DNA of 64,000 nt, taken from positions 25,439 through 89,438 of the forward strand of contig JACQWX010000080.1 of assembly GCA_016209035.1 (NCBI GenBank), given 5' to 3'. The translations under genes and the position numbers were made by a program. Under the pieces are notes generated by a model. The model saw nothing but the letters and a program-made list of their open reading frames with translations, was not told the DNA's origin and searched no databases. Source of the stretch: Elusimicrobiota bacterium. GTDB lineage: Bacteria > Elusimicrobiota > Elusimicrobia > UBA1565 > UBA9628. Below, one piece after another: positions 43,112 through 52,149 of this stretch (position 1 is its first letter; each line of letters opens with the position of its first letter).

Positions 43112-44848
43112 ATGACCCCCGAGGAACTGCATCAAGAGTTGGACCGGCTCTGGGCCAAAGTGAGCGCGAGCTCCGGCCCGGACCTCCCGCAGATCCCTTC
43201 CGAGCGCTCCACGGTCCACGACGTGACGCTCGACGCCCTCGCCCTGATGAAGCGCCAGCAGCGCCAGAAGGAGCGGGGCTGGAGCGAGCTCCTCGACGCG
43301 AAGGAGAGGTCCCTCGATGCCTACCGGACCCGGAGCGAGGCCCTGGAGGCCGAGGTGGCGGGGCTGCGCCGGAGGCTCGAGTCCGAAGGCAGCATCGTGG
43401 TCGGCGAGGTCCTCGAGGCCAGGGCCAAGCTCGAGGCCGGGATGAAGGCGCTCGAGTCGGAGCGCGCCAAATACGAAGAGGAAAGGCGCAGCCTGGATGC
43501 CATCCTGGAGGCCACGCGCCAGCGGCTGGCGGCCGAGTCCTTCAGGGCCTTGAAGCTCCAGGAGGAGGCGCACCGCCGCGAACAGCAGTACCTTCTCGAT
43601 CTGGGTGAGCTCTCGACCCGCGCGGAGCGCCACGAGGAGAACGCCGCCAGCGGCGCGGCCGAGGTCCTCAAGCTCTCGGGAAGCCTGGCGGAGGCCAAGA
43701 ACGCCCTGGAGAAGACGCTGGCCGAGCTCCTGAGGGAACGGTCCCTGCGCGAGGAGACCGATGAAGAGCGCGTCTCGGCCCTCAAGAAGGTCGCCGACCT
43801 CGAGACCCATTTCAAGGAACTCAGCCTCATCTGGGAGGAAGAGCGCTCGCAGTGGCGGGAGCTCTGGGACAGGGAGCGCTCCACCTGGGAGGGCCAGCGC
43901 AAGGAGATCGAGTCCTGGGAGGCGGGCCTTAGACGGGAGCGCGAGTCGTGGCAGGCCGAGATCCAGAGCCAGGAGACCAAGCACGTGGAGTTCGTCTCCC
44001 AGATCAACTCCTCCCTGCGCGAGTCGTCCGAGACCTCGGCGAGGCTGGCCTCCGTGGTCGGCATCCTGGATAGGGTCGGAGCCCTGGACCTGCCGGGCCG
44101 CCGGGCCAATCTCGGCCGGCGCGCGAAAGGCGCGCTGACCGCGTCCTTGGTCGTGGGTCTTGCGCTTTCCGCCATCCCGTTGTGGCGTCATTTCAGCCGG
44201 CCGCGCCTGAAGGCGGTCTCGGTCCAAGCGGTCGAGCTGGACAATCCGACGGGCATGACCTACGACGGCGCGAAGATATGGGTCTCGCAGTGGAGCGGGG
44301 AGCTCCGCTCGTTCGACCCCAAGGACCTGCGGTCCAAGACCTTGCACCCGGCCTCCAAGGGGCTCGGCGCCTATCGGCCCACGGCCTTGGCCGCGGCCGG
44401 CGATTTCCTTTGGTCCGTGGACTCGGCCCAGGCCAGGGTCATCAAGCACAAGGCGGGCAAGCCCGAGGTTGTGCTGGCGAGCCTGCGCGCGCCGGGCCCA
44501 GCGCCTTGCGCCCTGGCCTTCGACGGCTCCTCCCTGTGGCTCTACGACGCCGCAACGTCCGCCATCTACCGGCAGAAGGGCGGTTCCGCCGATTTCGCGG
44601 CGGTCCCGGCCGAGGTCGAGATCGTGCCCGCGGCCATGGCGTTCGTGGACGGCCGCCTGTGGGCGTTCGACTCCAAGTCCCGGGAGATGGTGATCATGGA
44701 GCTCAAAGACGGCAAGCTGAAGTCCTGGACCCGGCAGGCCATCCCCGAGTCCCTGCTGGGCGTGAGCGTCGCGGGGCGAGAGCTCTGGGCGTTGGCCGGT
44801 CCGGCCATGGAGAGGCCTGGTTATGCGCTGGTCAAGTATCGATATTAG
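43112..44848 (+). CDS. Long coiled coil, one TM helix and periplasmic beta-propeller
   Basis: 578 residues from ATG 43112. Residues 1-330 are an almost continuous cytoplasmic coiled coil (YEEERRSLDAILEATRQRL and similar). TM helix at about 340-358 (GALTASLVVGLALSAIPLW). Residues 365-578 are propeller blades such as CALAFDGSSLWLYDAATSA, clearly related to those of the protein at 5301 (ALVFDGASLWSLDSANKE). The two proteins thus share TM and propeller but have different cytoplasmic heads. The gene follows a barrel gene, as the 5301 gene does. Confidence 0.65.
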   Translation: MTPEELHQELDRLWAKVSASSGPDLPQIPSERSTVHDVTLDALALMKRQQRQKERGWSELLDAKERSLDAYRTRSEALEAEVAGLRRRLESEGSIVVGEVLEARAKLEAGMKALESERAKYEEERRSLDAILEATRQRLAAESFRALKLQEEAHRREQQYLLDLGELSTRAERHEENAASGAAEVLKLSGSLAEAKNALEKTLAELLRERSLREETDEERVSALKKVADLETHFKELSLIWEEERSQWRELWDRERSTWEGQRKEIESWEAGLRRERESWQAEIQSQETKHVEFVSQINSSLRESSETSARLASVVGILDRVGALDLPGRRANLGRRAKGALTASLVVGLALSAIPLWRHFSRPRLKAVSVQAVELDNPTGMTYDGAKIWVSQWSGELRSFDPKDLRSKTLHPASKGLGAYRPTALAAAGDFLWSVDSAQARVIKHKAGKPEVVLASLRAPGPAPCALAFDGSSLWLYDAATSAIYRQKGGSADFAAVPAEVEIVPAAMAFVDGRLWAFDSKSREMVIMELKDGKLKSWTRQAIPESLLGVSVAGRELWALAGPAMERPGYALVKYRY

Positions 44849-44896
44849 GCGCCAGGCTCGGCCGCGAAGGCCAGGCCGAACTCGGAGCCTGGCGCC
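44848..44896. repeat. Family C-like inverted repeat/terminator after the propeller gene
   Basis: GGCGCCAGGCTC and GAGCCTGGCGCC, perfect 12-base arms, starting on the last base of the stop codon. Related to the GGTGCCAGG arms at 41548. A further half-site (GGTGCCTGGCA) follows at 44947, just before the next ATG. Confidence 0.6.
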
Positions 44897-44958
44897 CGGC
44901 AACGATGCTTCCTTAATAAATAGGAAACAGGATTCGGCTAGATTTAGGTGCCTGGCAT

Positions 44959-47900
44959 ATGGAGATGAGTTCCGTGAATAGACAACGGCGCCTTTCCTCA
45001 ACCATCCTTCTGGCGGCCGCGTCTTTCGCGGTCGCTGTCTTGAGCGCGGAAGCGACCGACATGAGCATCGACAGCGTCTACGTCATGGTCGGCCCAAACT
45101 GCGGCTACGTGGCGCCGGAGGCCAACTCCGTGGGCGTCAAGTTCACCTGCCCGATCGCGGCCCCCTCGGACCCCTCCCTGTCGAACTGCTCCTCGACCGT
45201 GGACACCTTTGACGCCACCATCCCGGGAGCGGGCAGCGACGGCTGGGTGGACCGGCTCCAGCCAGGGTGCGGCAACGTCTCGAACGACCCGCGCATCGAG
45301 TTCGAGACCAACTACCGGGGCACCTGCTGGTACTCCTCCGGACCCAACTTCAGGCAGCCGGCCAGCCAGTACGGCACGGTCGGCTGGAACGTGTGCAACT
45401 CGACCTTGTTCCTGTGCACGGCGCTCAAGTACGTGAACACCGAGACCCTCAGCGGGGGCGGCTGCCCCGCCATCCCAGTCAACGAGATGACCATCGAGAT
45501 ATTCAAGTTCGTGCAGGGCCAGAACCAGAACAACGCGACGGAGGCGCCTCCGGTGAAGTCGTACTTCATCGACAACCCGGGGAACATGACGGTGTGCAAC
45601 ACGGGCACGGTGATGAGCCCGGTCTGCGTGGCGTGGGACGGGGCCCAGAACATCCAAGGGGAGCTCGGCAAGACCAACGGGACCTACGGCTTCCGCGTCA
45701 AGGCCAAGGTCCAGACCCAGAACCCCAACGTCGGGAACATCACGATCACGGCCGAGCGCACCTATCCTTCGGGCACCGCGCTCGACTCCAACAACACGCT
45801 CCTCCCCCAGAAGCCCGTCACCCTGGACGTGACCAACGTGCACGTCATCAGCGCCTCCCCGACGGTGGTGGGCCGGATCACGGGCGTCCAAGCCGAGCCC
45901 TACAACTTCACCTACCGCCTGACCAAGGACTCCACGATGTACATCAGGATCTACAACGCCGTGGACGTCTGCCCGACCTGCGCTAACCCCAACCCTATTA
46001 GGAACCTGATCCCGGGCCTCCCCAGGATGGGAGAGGGCACGCCCAGCGGCACGCTCTTGAACGGGGATTCCTGGAACGGCAGGGCCGACAACGGCGACTT
46101 CATGCCGCCGGGGATATACCTTGCGGCCTTCGAGGCCTTTTCCGTGGACCAGTTCGGCAGGGACCTCTCATATCAGACCACGCGCGAGATCGGCCTCGAC
46201 CCCCTGCACGTGACCGACCTGAGGACCCTGCCGCTCCTGGCGGGCTCGACGAGCTTGGCGACCCTCACCTATGTCCTGACCGAGCCGGCCACGGTCTACA
46301 TCGACATCTACCCGCCCAACACCCAGTTCTGCGGCAACACCTTGAACAGGGTCAACGACGGGAGCTTGGACCAGACCGCCAATCCGAGCCTGCCGCCCAA
46401 GGACTTCCAGCCCAGGACCGACTCCTGCGCCGGCGCCGCGGTGGAGCCCTTGAGGCGCATCATCGAGGCCAAGATGTCGCGCATGGACGTGGTGAGCTTT
46501 TGGGACGGGACCGACCGGTACGGCAACGCTTTGCCCGACGGGGACTACGTCTTCGTGCTCTACGCCTCGCTCCCCTCGCAGAACGGTCCAGCTTTCGGCG
46601 GGGTCGCGGCCGACCGGAGAATCTGGACTTCCATGGCCAAGGTGGGCGCCCTCCCGGTGGTGAGGAGTCTCGTGGGCATCACCCAGGTGACCCCGGCCTC
46701 GACGGTCATCGGGTCGAGCCCCGCGGTCGCGGGGGTCAACCCCTTCTACTTCAAGTACACTCTCTCGCGCGAGGCGATCGTGACCTTGAAGGTCTACGAC
46801 GCCAGCGGCAAGACCCTCGTGAAGACCCTGGTGGAGAAGGACCTCCGGCCGGGCCTTTTCTTGAACCAGGAGGTCTGGTCCGACGCCGCCAACAACGAGG
46901 GCACGATCGTCACTTCCGGGACCTACCTCGTCCAGTTGACCGCCGCGGACCCCATGTTCCCGGCCAAGGTCTCCACGACCACGGCGCTCTTCCCGGTGAA
47001 CCTGTTCCGCATCACGGACGTGTTCACGGGCCCGCTCCTGAGCGGCGCCTCCGACGTGGTGACGCTTACCTACCAGCTGAGCCAGACCATGAACCTGGCG
47101 TGGAACATCTACAACCCGGGCACCATCATCGTGCGGAGCTCCTCCACCTGGCCGCCGTGCGGCAAGATCGAGCCCCAGACGGGCTGCGACCAGATCCTCA
47201 AGGACGGCGTCGCGACTCAGCCGGTGATCACCATGAAGGGCCTCAGGGTGGGCCGGCAGAGATACACGGAGACCTGGGACGGCAGGGACTCGAACGGGCT
47301 CTATGTCCCGGACGGCTCCTATGTCTTCACCGTCACCGCGGAATCCACCACGACGCCGCATTACTTCGCGACGGACAGGATCATCGGGAGCATCTCGGTG
47401 GCCCGGGGCCAGATCGTGTTCACGAGCTTCGCGATCAAGCCCGAGATCCCGGACCTCTACAACTCCTCGAACACCATCCAGCTGCATCCCTACACCGTCG
47501 AGTACGGCCTCACCCGCCAATCCTCGGTGACCATCCAGATCATGACCGCCCAGACCCCCGCGACCGTGGTCCGCACCGTGATCGCAGGGCAGGTGCGCGA
47601 CGGCGGCATCCTGCTGCAGGACACCTGGGACGGCCGCGACGACAGGGGGAACTTCCCGCGGTCCGGCTTCTACAACGTGCGCGTGGTCGCGGAGGACATG
47701 GCCTCGGTGCTGGCGTCGGGCTCGACCGCGCAGATGACGATCACCTACGATCCGCTCCGCATCTACGACGTCGCGGTGGCGCCATTGCGCGCGGACAGCC
47801 CGGCGGCCATCATCGCCTACCAGGTCTCCGAGGCCATGAAGATCTCGCTCAAGATCTACAAGCCGGGGACCATCTTCGACGGGGTCGGCAACCCCTCCCC

Positions 47901-48462
47901 GGCCGAGTCGGTCTCCCTGGTCAAGCGCATCGTCGGCATCCGGCCGGCGCGCACCCTCATCGAGGAGTCCTGGAACGGCACGGACCTCAAGCAGGCCGTG
48001 GTCCCGGACGGCAACTACAAGTTCAAGCTCGTGGCCTCGACGGACCCGGCCGCCATCGACGACATGACCGGAAACGTCCTCAACCCTGCCGCCCTGGCCT
48101 CGGACCGGCCGATCGACGAGATCCCGGTCGCCAGATTGGGCTCGGTGGACCCGTTCGCCGATTTCCAGACGAACACCTACATCTATCCGAACCCGGTCGT
48201 CGGCTCGGTCGGGCACATCCGGATATACGTGCCTTTCCAGGGCCTGGTGAAGGTCCGGTTCTACACCATGTCGGGCGGGCTGGCATGGGAAAAGGATTTC
48301 GGCGAGAAACCGCTCGATTCCTATGTCGAGTTCGACTGGAACAAGACCAACCTCGCGGGCCGCGCCATCGCGCGAGGCATGTACTGGGCGGTGTTCCGCG
48401 TGGAGGAGACTCTCGGAGGGCGGAACGTCCTCCAGGTCGTCAAGAAGTTCTTAATACCATGA
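44959..48462 (+). CDS. Large secreted protein with seven FlgD-type Ig repeats
   Basis: 1167 residues. Signal peptide (STILLAAASFAVAVLSAEA). A Cys-rich N-terminal domain (about 34-290, at least twelve Cys) is followed by seven units, each pairing a strand such as FTYRLTKDSTMYIRIYN with a W-D-G-x-D turn and strand (TWDGRDSNGLYVPDGSYVFTV), as in FlgD Ig-like domains. The last unit, YIYPNPVVGSVGHIRIYVP to VVKKFLIP, looks like the C-terminal sorting/anchor domain of type IX or PorV-linked secreted proteins. That, and the PorV-like neighbours, suggest surface display. It overlaps the next gene as ATGA. Confidence 0.75.
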   Translation: MEMSSVNRQRRLSSTILLAAASFAVAVLSAEATDMSIDSVYVMVGPNCGYVAPEANSVGVKFTCPIAAPSDPSLSNCSSTVDTFDATIPGAGSDGWVDRLQPGCGNVSNDPRIEFETNYRGTCWYSSGPNFRQPASQYGTVGWNVCNSTLFLCTALKYVNTETLSGGGCPAIPVNEMTIEIFKFVQGQNQNNATEAPPVKSYFIDNPGNMTVCNTGTVMSPVCVAWDGAQNIQGELGKTNGTYGFRVKAKVQTQNPNVGNITITAERTYPSGTALDSNNTLLPQKPVTLDVTNVHVISASPTVVGRITGVQAEPYNFTYRLTKDSTMYIRIYNAVDVCPTCANPNPIRNLIPGLPRMGEGTPSGTLLNGDSWNGRADNGDFMPPGIYLAAFEAFSVDQFGRDLSYQTTREIGLDPLHVTDLRTLPLLAGSTSLATLTYVLTEPATVYIDIYPPNTQFCGNTLNRVNDGSLDQTANPSLPPKDFQPRTDSCAGAAVEPLRRIIEAKMSRMDVVSFWDGTDRYGNALPDGDYVFVLYASLPSQNGPAFGGVAADRRIWTSMAKVGALPVVRSLVGITQVTPASTVIGSSPAVAGVNPFYFKYTLSREAIVTLKVYDASGKTLVKTLVEKDLRPGLFLNQEVWSDAANNEGTIVTSGTYLVQLTAADPMFPAKVSTTTALFPVNLFRITDVFTGPLLSGASDVVTLTYQLSQTMNLAWNIYNPGTIIVRSSSTWPPCGKIEPQTGCDQILKDGVATQPVITMKGLRVGRQRYTETWDGRDSNGLYVPDGSYVFTVTAESTTTPHYFATDRIIGSISVARGQIVFTSFAIKPEIPDLYNSSNTIQLHPYTVEYGLTRQSSVTIQIMTAQTPATVVRTVIAGQVRDGGILLQDTWDGRDDRGNFPRSGFYNVRVVAEDMASVLASGSTAQMTITYDPLRIYDVAVAPLRADSPAAIIAYQVSEAMKISLKIYKPGTIFDGVGNPSPAESVSLVKRIVGIRPARTLIEESWNGTDLKQAVVPDGNYKFKLVASTDPAAIDDMTGNVLNPAALASDRPIDEIPVARLGSVDPFADFQTNTYIYPNPVVGSVGHIRIYVPFQGLVKVRFYTMSGGLAWEKDFGEKPLDSYVEFDWNKTNLAGRAIARGMYWAVFRVEETLGGRNVLQVVKKFLIP

Positions 48463-49472
48463 GAAACGAACCGGCCGTGAGCGTGCATCGAACCATGGGA
48501 GGGTCGTTGTCCGTTTTCCTTCTTGTTTTGGCCGCCCTCCCCGCTCGGGCGGCCAATAACGAGTACGCCGGCACCAGCGGCGCTTCCTTCATGAAGATGG
48601 GCCAGGGCTCGGCGCGGGCCATGGCGCTGGGCCGCGCCTACGTGGCCTTGGCCGAGGGGACGGACGCCCTGGCCTGGAACCAGGCGGGCTTGGCGCTCAC
48701 CCAGCAGAAGGAGCTGTCCTATTCCTACCTCGCCTATGTGGAGAACATCGAATCTCCCCTTTACTTCGCCTACGCCCATCCGATCGGCAGGAGCGTCTGG
48801 GGGGCGAACGTCGCATACTTAAGCGTCGAGGGGCCGGACGCCTCCATCGACGCCCGGGACGCCAGCGGCATCCCGCTGAACAACCAGGACCTGGTGGTGC
48901 GCAACGCCTTCGGGACCCTGGGCATCGGGCGGTCGTTCTGGTACGAGAAGCTCTTCCTCGGGGCGGGGGCGCGCTTCATCCATGAGGACGTCGCGGGCGC
49001 GGCCCACGACGTCATCGTGGGGGATGCGGGGGTCCTGCTCAAGCCCAACAGCGTCCTGGCGCTCGGCGGGTCGGTGCAGAATTTCGGCTCGAGCAAGGCC
49101 AACGTGGCGACGGTCGGCAGGGTTGGGGCGGGACTGCGGCTCGGGGACTTCGTGACCCTCGCCGTCGAGGTCAACAAAGCCTCGGACGACACGGCGCGCA
49201 TCGGCGTGGGCGGCGAATTCCAGCTCCCCGAGGAATATCTGGAGGTGGGCCAGGTGGCGGTGAGGGTGGGCTATTACAACGCCGACCACACGGGTTTTAG
49301 CTACAACCCGACGCTCCAGAACCTCAACCTCGACCGGTCCACGGGCCTGAGCTTCGGGCTGGGTGTCTTTACCTCGCGGATCTTCGGCTATGGGCTGGGC
49401 CTGGATTGGGCCTTCGTGCCCGCGGGCGCCCTGGGATCCATCACGCAGATCTCGGCCAAGGTCAAGTTTTAG
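48459..49472 (+). CDS. PorV/UPF0164-family outer-membrane protein
   Basis: 337 residues, ATG overlapping the previous stop. Signal peptide (VFLLVLAALPARA), then the clear family start: GASFMKMGQGSARAMALGRAYVALAEGTDALAWNQAGLA. The rest alternates Gly/aromatic strands and ends in a typical C-terminal strand (ITQISAKVKF). This is the most canonical of the three barrels and has no coiled-coil tail. Coupling to the FlgD-repeat gene suggests it handles that protein's export or anchoring. Confidence 0.85.
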   Translation: MRNEPAVSVHRTMGGSLSVFLLVLAALPARAANNEYAGTSGASFMKMGQGSARAMALGRAYVALAEGTDALAWNQAGLALTQQKELSYSYLAYVENIESPLYFAYAHPIGRSVWGANVAYLSVEGPDASIDARDASGIPLNNQDLVVRNAFGTLGIGRSFWYEKLFLGAGARFIHEDVAGAAHDVIVGDAGVLLKPNSVLALGGSVQNFGSSKANVATVGRVGAGLRLGDFVTLAVEVNKASDDTARIGVGGEFQLPEEYLEVGQVAVRVGYYNADHTGFSYNPTLQNLNLDRSTGLSFGLGVFTSRIFGYGLGLDWAFVPAGALGSITQISAKVKF

Positions 49473-49505
49473 CCGACAAATAATATGTTTTTATCCGAAG
49501 AAGCC

Positions 49506-49534
49506 TTGACAATGCCCGGCCTGGGTGATAAACT
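49506..49534 (+). promoter_or_regulatory. Sigma-70-type promoter of the Tad pilus operon
   Basis: TTGACA (49506-49511), 17-base spacer, TAAACT (49529-49534), then 8 bases to the ATG at 49543. The best promoter in the window; it predicts a leaderless or nearly leaderless mRNA. Confidence 0.65.
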
Positions 49535-49542
49535 CAGAATAG

Positions 49543-49704
49543 ATGAGGCAGGTGCCTGGGCGGAAGGGTCAGACCGCGGTGGAGTACTTGCTGACGACTC
49601 TGCTGCTTGTCACCTTTTTCGTCGGGCTCTATGGTTTCCTCCATCAGCAGGTGCGCAAGATGTTCATCTTGGGGGGGATCAAGATTCTGATGATGTACGA
49701 TTAA
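49543..49704 (+). CDS. Small Flp/Tad-type pilin-like protein
   Basis: 53 residues. A basic leader MRQVPGRKG is followed by Q-T-A-V-E-Y-L-L and a hydrophobic helix (TTLLLVTFFVGLYGFL). This is a class III prepilin signature cleaved before the Glu-containing helix. It ends in KILMMYD. Bases 49549-49559 (GCAGGTGCCTG) resemble the family C half-site. First gene of the Tad operon and separated from the next by a hairpin repeat. No prepilin peptidase gene is in the window. Confidence 0.75.
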   Translation: MRQVPGRKGQTAVEYLLTTLLLVTFFVGLYGFLHQQVRKMFILGGIKILMMYD

Positions 49705-49740
49705 CTTGCCCCCCCCACGGGGGGGCAAGTAGCGGGGGGG
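49704..49740 (-). repeat. Family B C-tract hairpin repeat, inverted, between two pilin genes
   Basis: Read on the minus strand: C7, GCT, then ACTTG+C7, GT, G8+CAAGT. Compared with 43068, the pair C-G in the stem has become T-A on both sides, a compensatory change. Confidence 0.75.
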
Positions 49741-49752
49741 TAAGAGGTGACT

Positions 49753-49962
49753 ATGATGGAGACATTCGTCGCCGTTCAGAACCGGTTCAACCGCTGGCTC
49801 GGGGAGAAGAAAGGTCAGAACACGGTCGAGTACCTCCTGATGCTGACCGTGGTGGTCGGCGTGGTGCTGGTGGCGGGCGTGGCGCTGAAGAAGTACATGC
49901 CGCAGCTCTTCCAGCAGATCCAGGAGATGATCGGCAAGGCCGCCGGGAGCCTCGGCCAGTAG
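49753..49962 (+). CDS. Flp/Tad-type major pilin candidate
   Basis: 69 residues from ATG 49753 (a GTG at 49747 is possible). Leader NRFNRWLGEKKG, then the class III signature QNTVEYLLMLTVVVGVVLVAGVAL and a short amphipathic tail. Position after the hairpin and a purine-rich site (AAGAGGTGA) suits strong translation. Likely the major Flp pilin. Confidence 0.8.
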   Translation: MMETFVAVQNRFNRWLGEKKGQNTVEYLLMLTVVVGVVLVAGVALKKYMPQLFQQIQEMIGKAAGSLGQ

Positions 49963-50058
49963 GGGCGGCCCCGTCTTCCAGCGCAACCGTCCCGCCGCTC
50001 GTCGCCCGGCCATGGGCGGCGAGGGCGGGCGCTTGCTACCCGAGAGAAGGAAGGCTTG

Positions 50059-50508
50059 ATGAAACGACGGCGAGGGCAGGTCATCGTCGAGGTGATCCTG
50101 ATCCTGCCGCTTTTCTTGGCCATCGTCTTCACGATCCTGGAGATGGGCAACATCGCCTTCCACTTGATCCTCATCCAGCACGCGACCTGGGAGACGGCGC
50201 GCTACGGGGCCATGATCGCGGCTCCCAAGGGCGGGAAGGGCGGAGGCATGGACGTCAACGCGGGTACCCTGGAGAAATACCTTCAGCGCGTCATCGTCGC
50301 GGCGAAAGTCAAGAAGGCCTTCCCGTCGCCGACCATCCCGGATCCTCAGGCGGGCATCATGTCGTACGATCTGGTGCTGACGACCGAATACGCGATCCCG
50401 CTGATCTTTCCGATCAGCAACTTCGCCCTGTCGAAGCCGCCCGGGACCGGCAAGCGCTTGGTCGAGATCACGCTGCGCATGCCGATCGAGCAGCCGCTTC
50501 TGAAATGA
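50059..50508 (+). CDS. TadE-like minor pseudopilin
   Basis: 149 residues from ATG 50059. MKRRRGQVIVEVILILPLFLAIVFTILEMGNIAF has the TadE leader and N-terminal helix. The rest is a periplasmic domain ending in RLVEITLRMPIEQPLLK. TadE/TadF pseudopilins help initiate Flp pilus assembly. No TadF or TadG is seen nearby. A small GC hairpin (50517-50535) follows. Confidence 0.8.
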   Translation: MKRRRGQVIVEVILILPLFLAIVFTILEMGNIAFHLILIQHATWETARYGAMIAAPKGGKGGGMDVNAGTLEKYLQRVIVAAKVKKAFPSPTIPDPQAGIMSYDLVLTTEYAIPLIFPISNFALSKPPGTGKRLVEITLRMPIEQPLLK

Positions 50509-50516
50509 TGATGCAA

Positions 50517-50535
50517 GCCTCCCCCAGGGGGAGGC
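50517..50535. repeat. GC hairpin between tadE-like and cpaB-like genes
   Basis: GCCTCCCC-CAG-GGGGAGGC, 8-base arms. Probably an mRNA stability or attenuation element in the Tad operon. Confidence 0.4.
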
Positions 50536-50577
50536 GCGCAGCTGTGGGGGAGAAAGCCGTTTAGAGAGGAGTGTCTG

Positions 50578-51339
50578 ATGGAAAAGAAGGGCGTGTTGAT
50601 CCCGATGGTCCTGGCGATGCTCGCCGCGATCTTCTACCTGATGGTCTTGAGCTCCAAGGAGCGGGCGTTGAGCCAGGCGTACGAGATGGGCCAGGTCCTC
50701 GTCGCGCGGGTCGACATCCCGGAGCGGACCGTCGTCAACGAAACGATGGTGGAGGCCGTCCAGGTCCCCAGGAAGTTCATGGAGCAGGACGGCTTCGAGG
50801 TGAAGTCGCCGTCCGACATCAAGCTGATCTCCAACCTCGTCACGCGCATCAGGATCCCCAAGGGCAACCAAGTCACGACCGCGGCCCTCATCCCCATGTC
50901 CCCCGAGGCGGGCCTCAGCGTCAAGATCCCGCCGGGGTACCGCGGCACCATCCTGGGCATCGACCCGGAGCTCAAGGCCCTCGTCAAGCCCGGCGACCGG
51001 GTGGACGTCCTCGTCACCTTCGACGCCTCGATGGGGGAGCAGCGCAAGGAGAAGGTGACGGCCACCATCCTCCAGAACGTCTTGGTCATCGCGGTGGGCC
51101 TCGACATGGGCATGGGCATGAGCGCCAAGCAGCTCAAGGGCGCCAAGGAGAAGGAGGACAGGACCGCCGCCTTCTCGGAGAAGGCGGTCATCAGCCTGGC
51201 TTTGAATCCGAACGAGGCGCAGTACCTCGCCCTGGCCTCCAAGCAAGGCGAGACGACGGTGATCCTAAGGGGATTGGGGGACGTCGAGATGCACCCCATG
51301 GAGATGGCGAGTTTCAGGAAGCTGTTCAAGCAGCAGTAG
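50578..51339 (+). CDS. cpaB: Flp pilus assembly protein CpaB/RcpC
   Basis: 253 residues. One N-terminal TM helix (VLIPMVLAMLAAIFYLMVL), then a SAF domain (VLVARVDIPERTVVNETMVEAVQVP and RIPKGNQVTTAALIP). The following region (GLSVKIPPGYRG, PGDRVDVLVTF) matches CpaB, which lies in the periplasm near the secretin. ATG 50578 follows AGAGAGGAG at a normal distance. Confidence 0.9.
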   Translation: MEKKGVLIPMVLAMLAAIFYLMVLSSKERALSQAYEMGQVLVARVDIPERTVVNETMVEAVQVPRKFMEQDGFEVKSPSDIKLISNLVTRIRIPKGNQVTTAALIPMSPEAGLSVKIPPGYRGTILGIDPELKALVKPGDRVDVLVTFDASMGEQRKEKVTATILQNVLVIAVGLDMGMGMSAKQLKGAKEKEDRTAAFSEKAVISLALNPNEAQYLALASKQGETTVILRGLGDVEMHPMEMASFRKLFKQQ

Positions 51340-51383
51340 TCGAAGCCGTGCTAAAAGTCGCGCTAGGCGTTCAAGGCATCAAG

Positions 51384-52130
51384 ATGAGACATCTGTGGAA
51401 AGGCGCGCTGTGGAGCGTGTGTCTGTGGACGCTGACATCTCTCTCCTGGGCTCAGCCGGAGGATTCCCTGGTAGCGATCTCGGCGGACATCGTGGAGATA
51501 TCGGGGTCGATCGCCAAGGACATGGGCTTCGCCTGGGGTCCCTTCCAGACCGGGATCGCCTTCGCCGAGGAGACCATCCCCGGCATCTACACCCTCGGCG
51601 ACTTCGCCCGCAAGACCCAGCTCCAGACCTCCTTGAAGCTGCTCGAGACCGAAGGGAAGGCCCAGCTCCTCTCCAACCCGAAGGTGATCGTGCAGGCGGG
51701 GAACCAGGCGAACTTCGTGGTGGGCGGCGACCAGCCCTACCCGGTGACCAACAACCAGGGCGTCGGCGTGGAGTTCAAGAAGTTCGGGGTGATCCTCAAC
51801 GTGCTGCCGGTGATCAACCCCAACAAGAAGGACACCATCCGGGCCGAGGCCCAGCTCGAGGTGTCGAACCCCGACTTCTCGAAGCCCGTCACGGTGGGCA
51901 ACACCTCCGTCCCGTCGATCACCACGCGCCAGGTCCAGACCTCGGTGGAGATCAAGAGCGGCGAGACCCTCGTGATCGGGGGTCTGAAGATGAGCTCGAA
52001 GAACATCACCAAGACCCGGATCCCCTTCATCGGCAGGATCCCGCTCATCGGGCTCCTCTTCACGAACACGAACATCGTGGAGGAGCAGAAATCCCTGTTC
52101 CTGTTCATCACGATGGAGATCGTCAAGTAG
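51384..52130 (+). CDS. Minimal secretin (CpaC/GspD C-terminal domain only)
   Basis: 248 residues. Signal peptide (LWKGALWSVCLWTLTSLSWA), then directly the secretin homology domain: LLETEGKAQLLSNPKVIVQAGNQANF, VGVEFKKFGVILNVLPVI, VPSITTRQVQTSVEIKSGETLVIGGL and GRIPLIGLLFTNT. Known CpaC/RcpA secretins are usually longer and have N-terminal periplasmic domains; here they are essentially absent. It could assemble the outer-membrane gate with help from CpaB or another partner. Confidence 0.85.
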   Translation: MRHLWKGALWSVCLWTLTSLSWAQPEDSLVAISADIVEISGSIAKDMGFAWGPFQTGIAFAEETIPGIYTLGDFARKTQLQTSLKLLETEGKAQLLSNPKVIVQAGNQANFVVGGDQPYPVTNNQGVGVEFKKFGVILNVLPVINPNKKDTIRAEAQLEVSNPDFSKPVTVGNTSVPSITTRQVQTSVEIKSGETLVIGGLKMSSKNITKTRIPFIGRIPLIGLLFTNTNIVEEQKSLFLFITMEIVK

Positions 52131-52149
52131 CAAGCCAAGTTGGGGCCTG

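Noticed and set aside
46168..48216. A 682-codon minus-strand frame opposite the FlgD-repeat gene
   Set aside because: Same shadow composition. The plus frame has clear repeats and a signal peptide.
13283..49740. Possible CRISPR or tandem array from the C-tract repeats
   Set aside because: The copies are kilobases apart, in both orientations, with no spacers and no cas genes.
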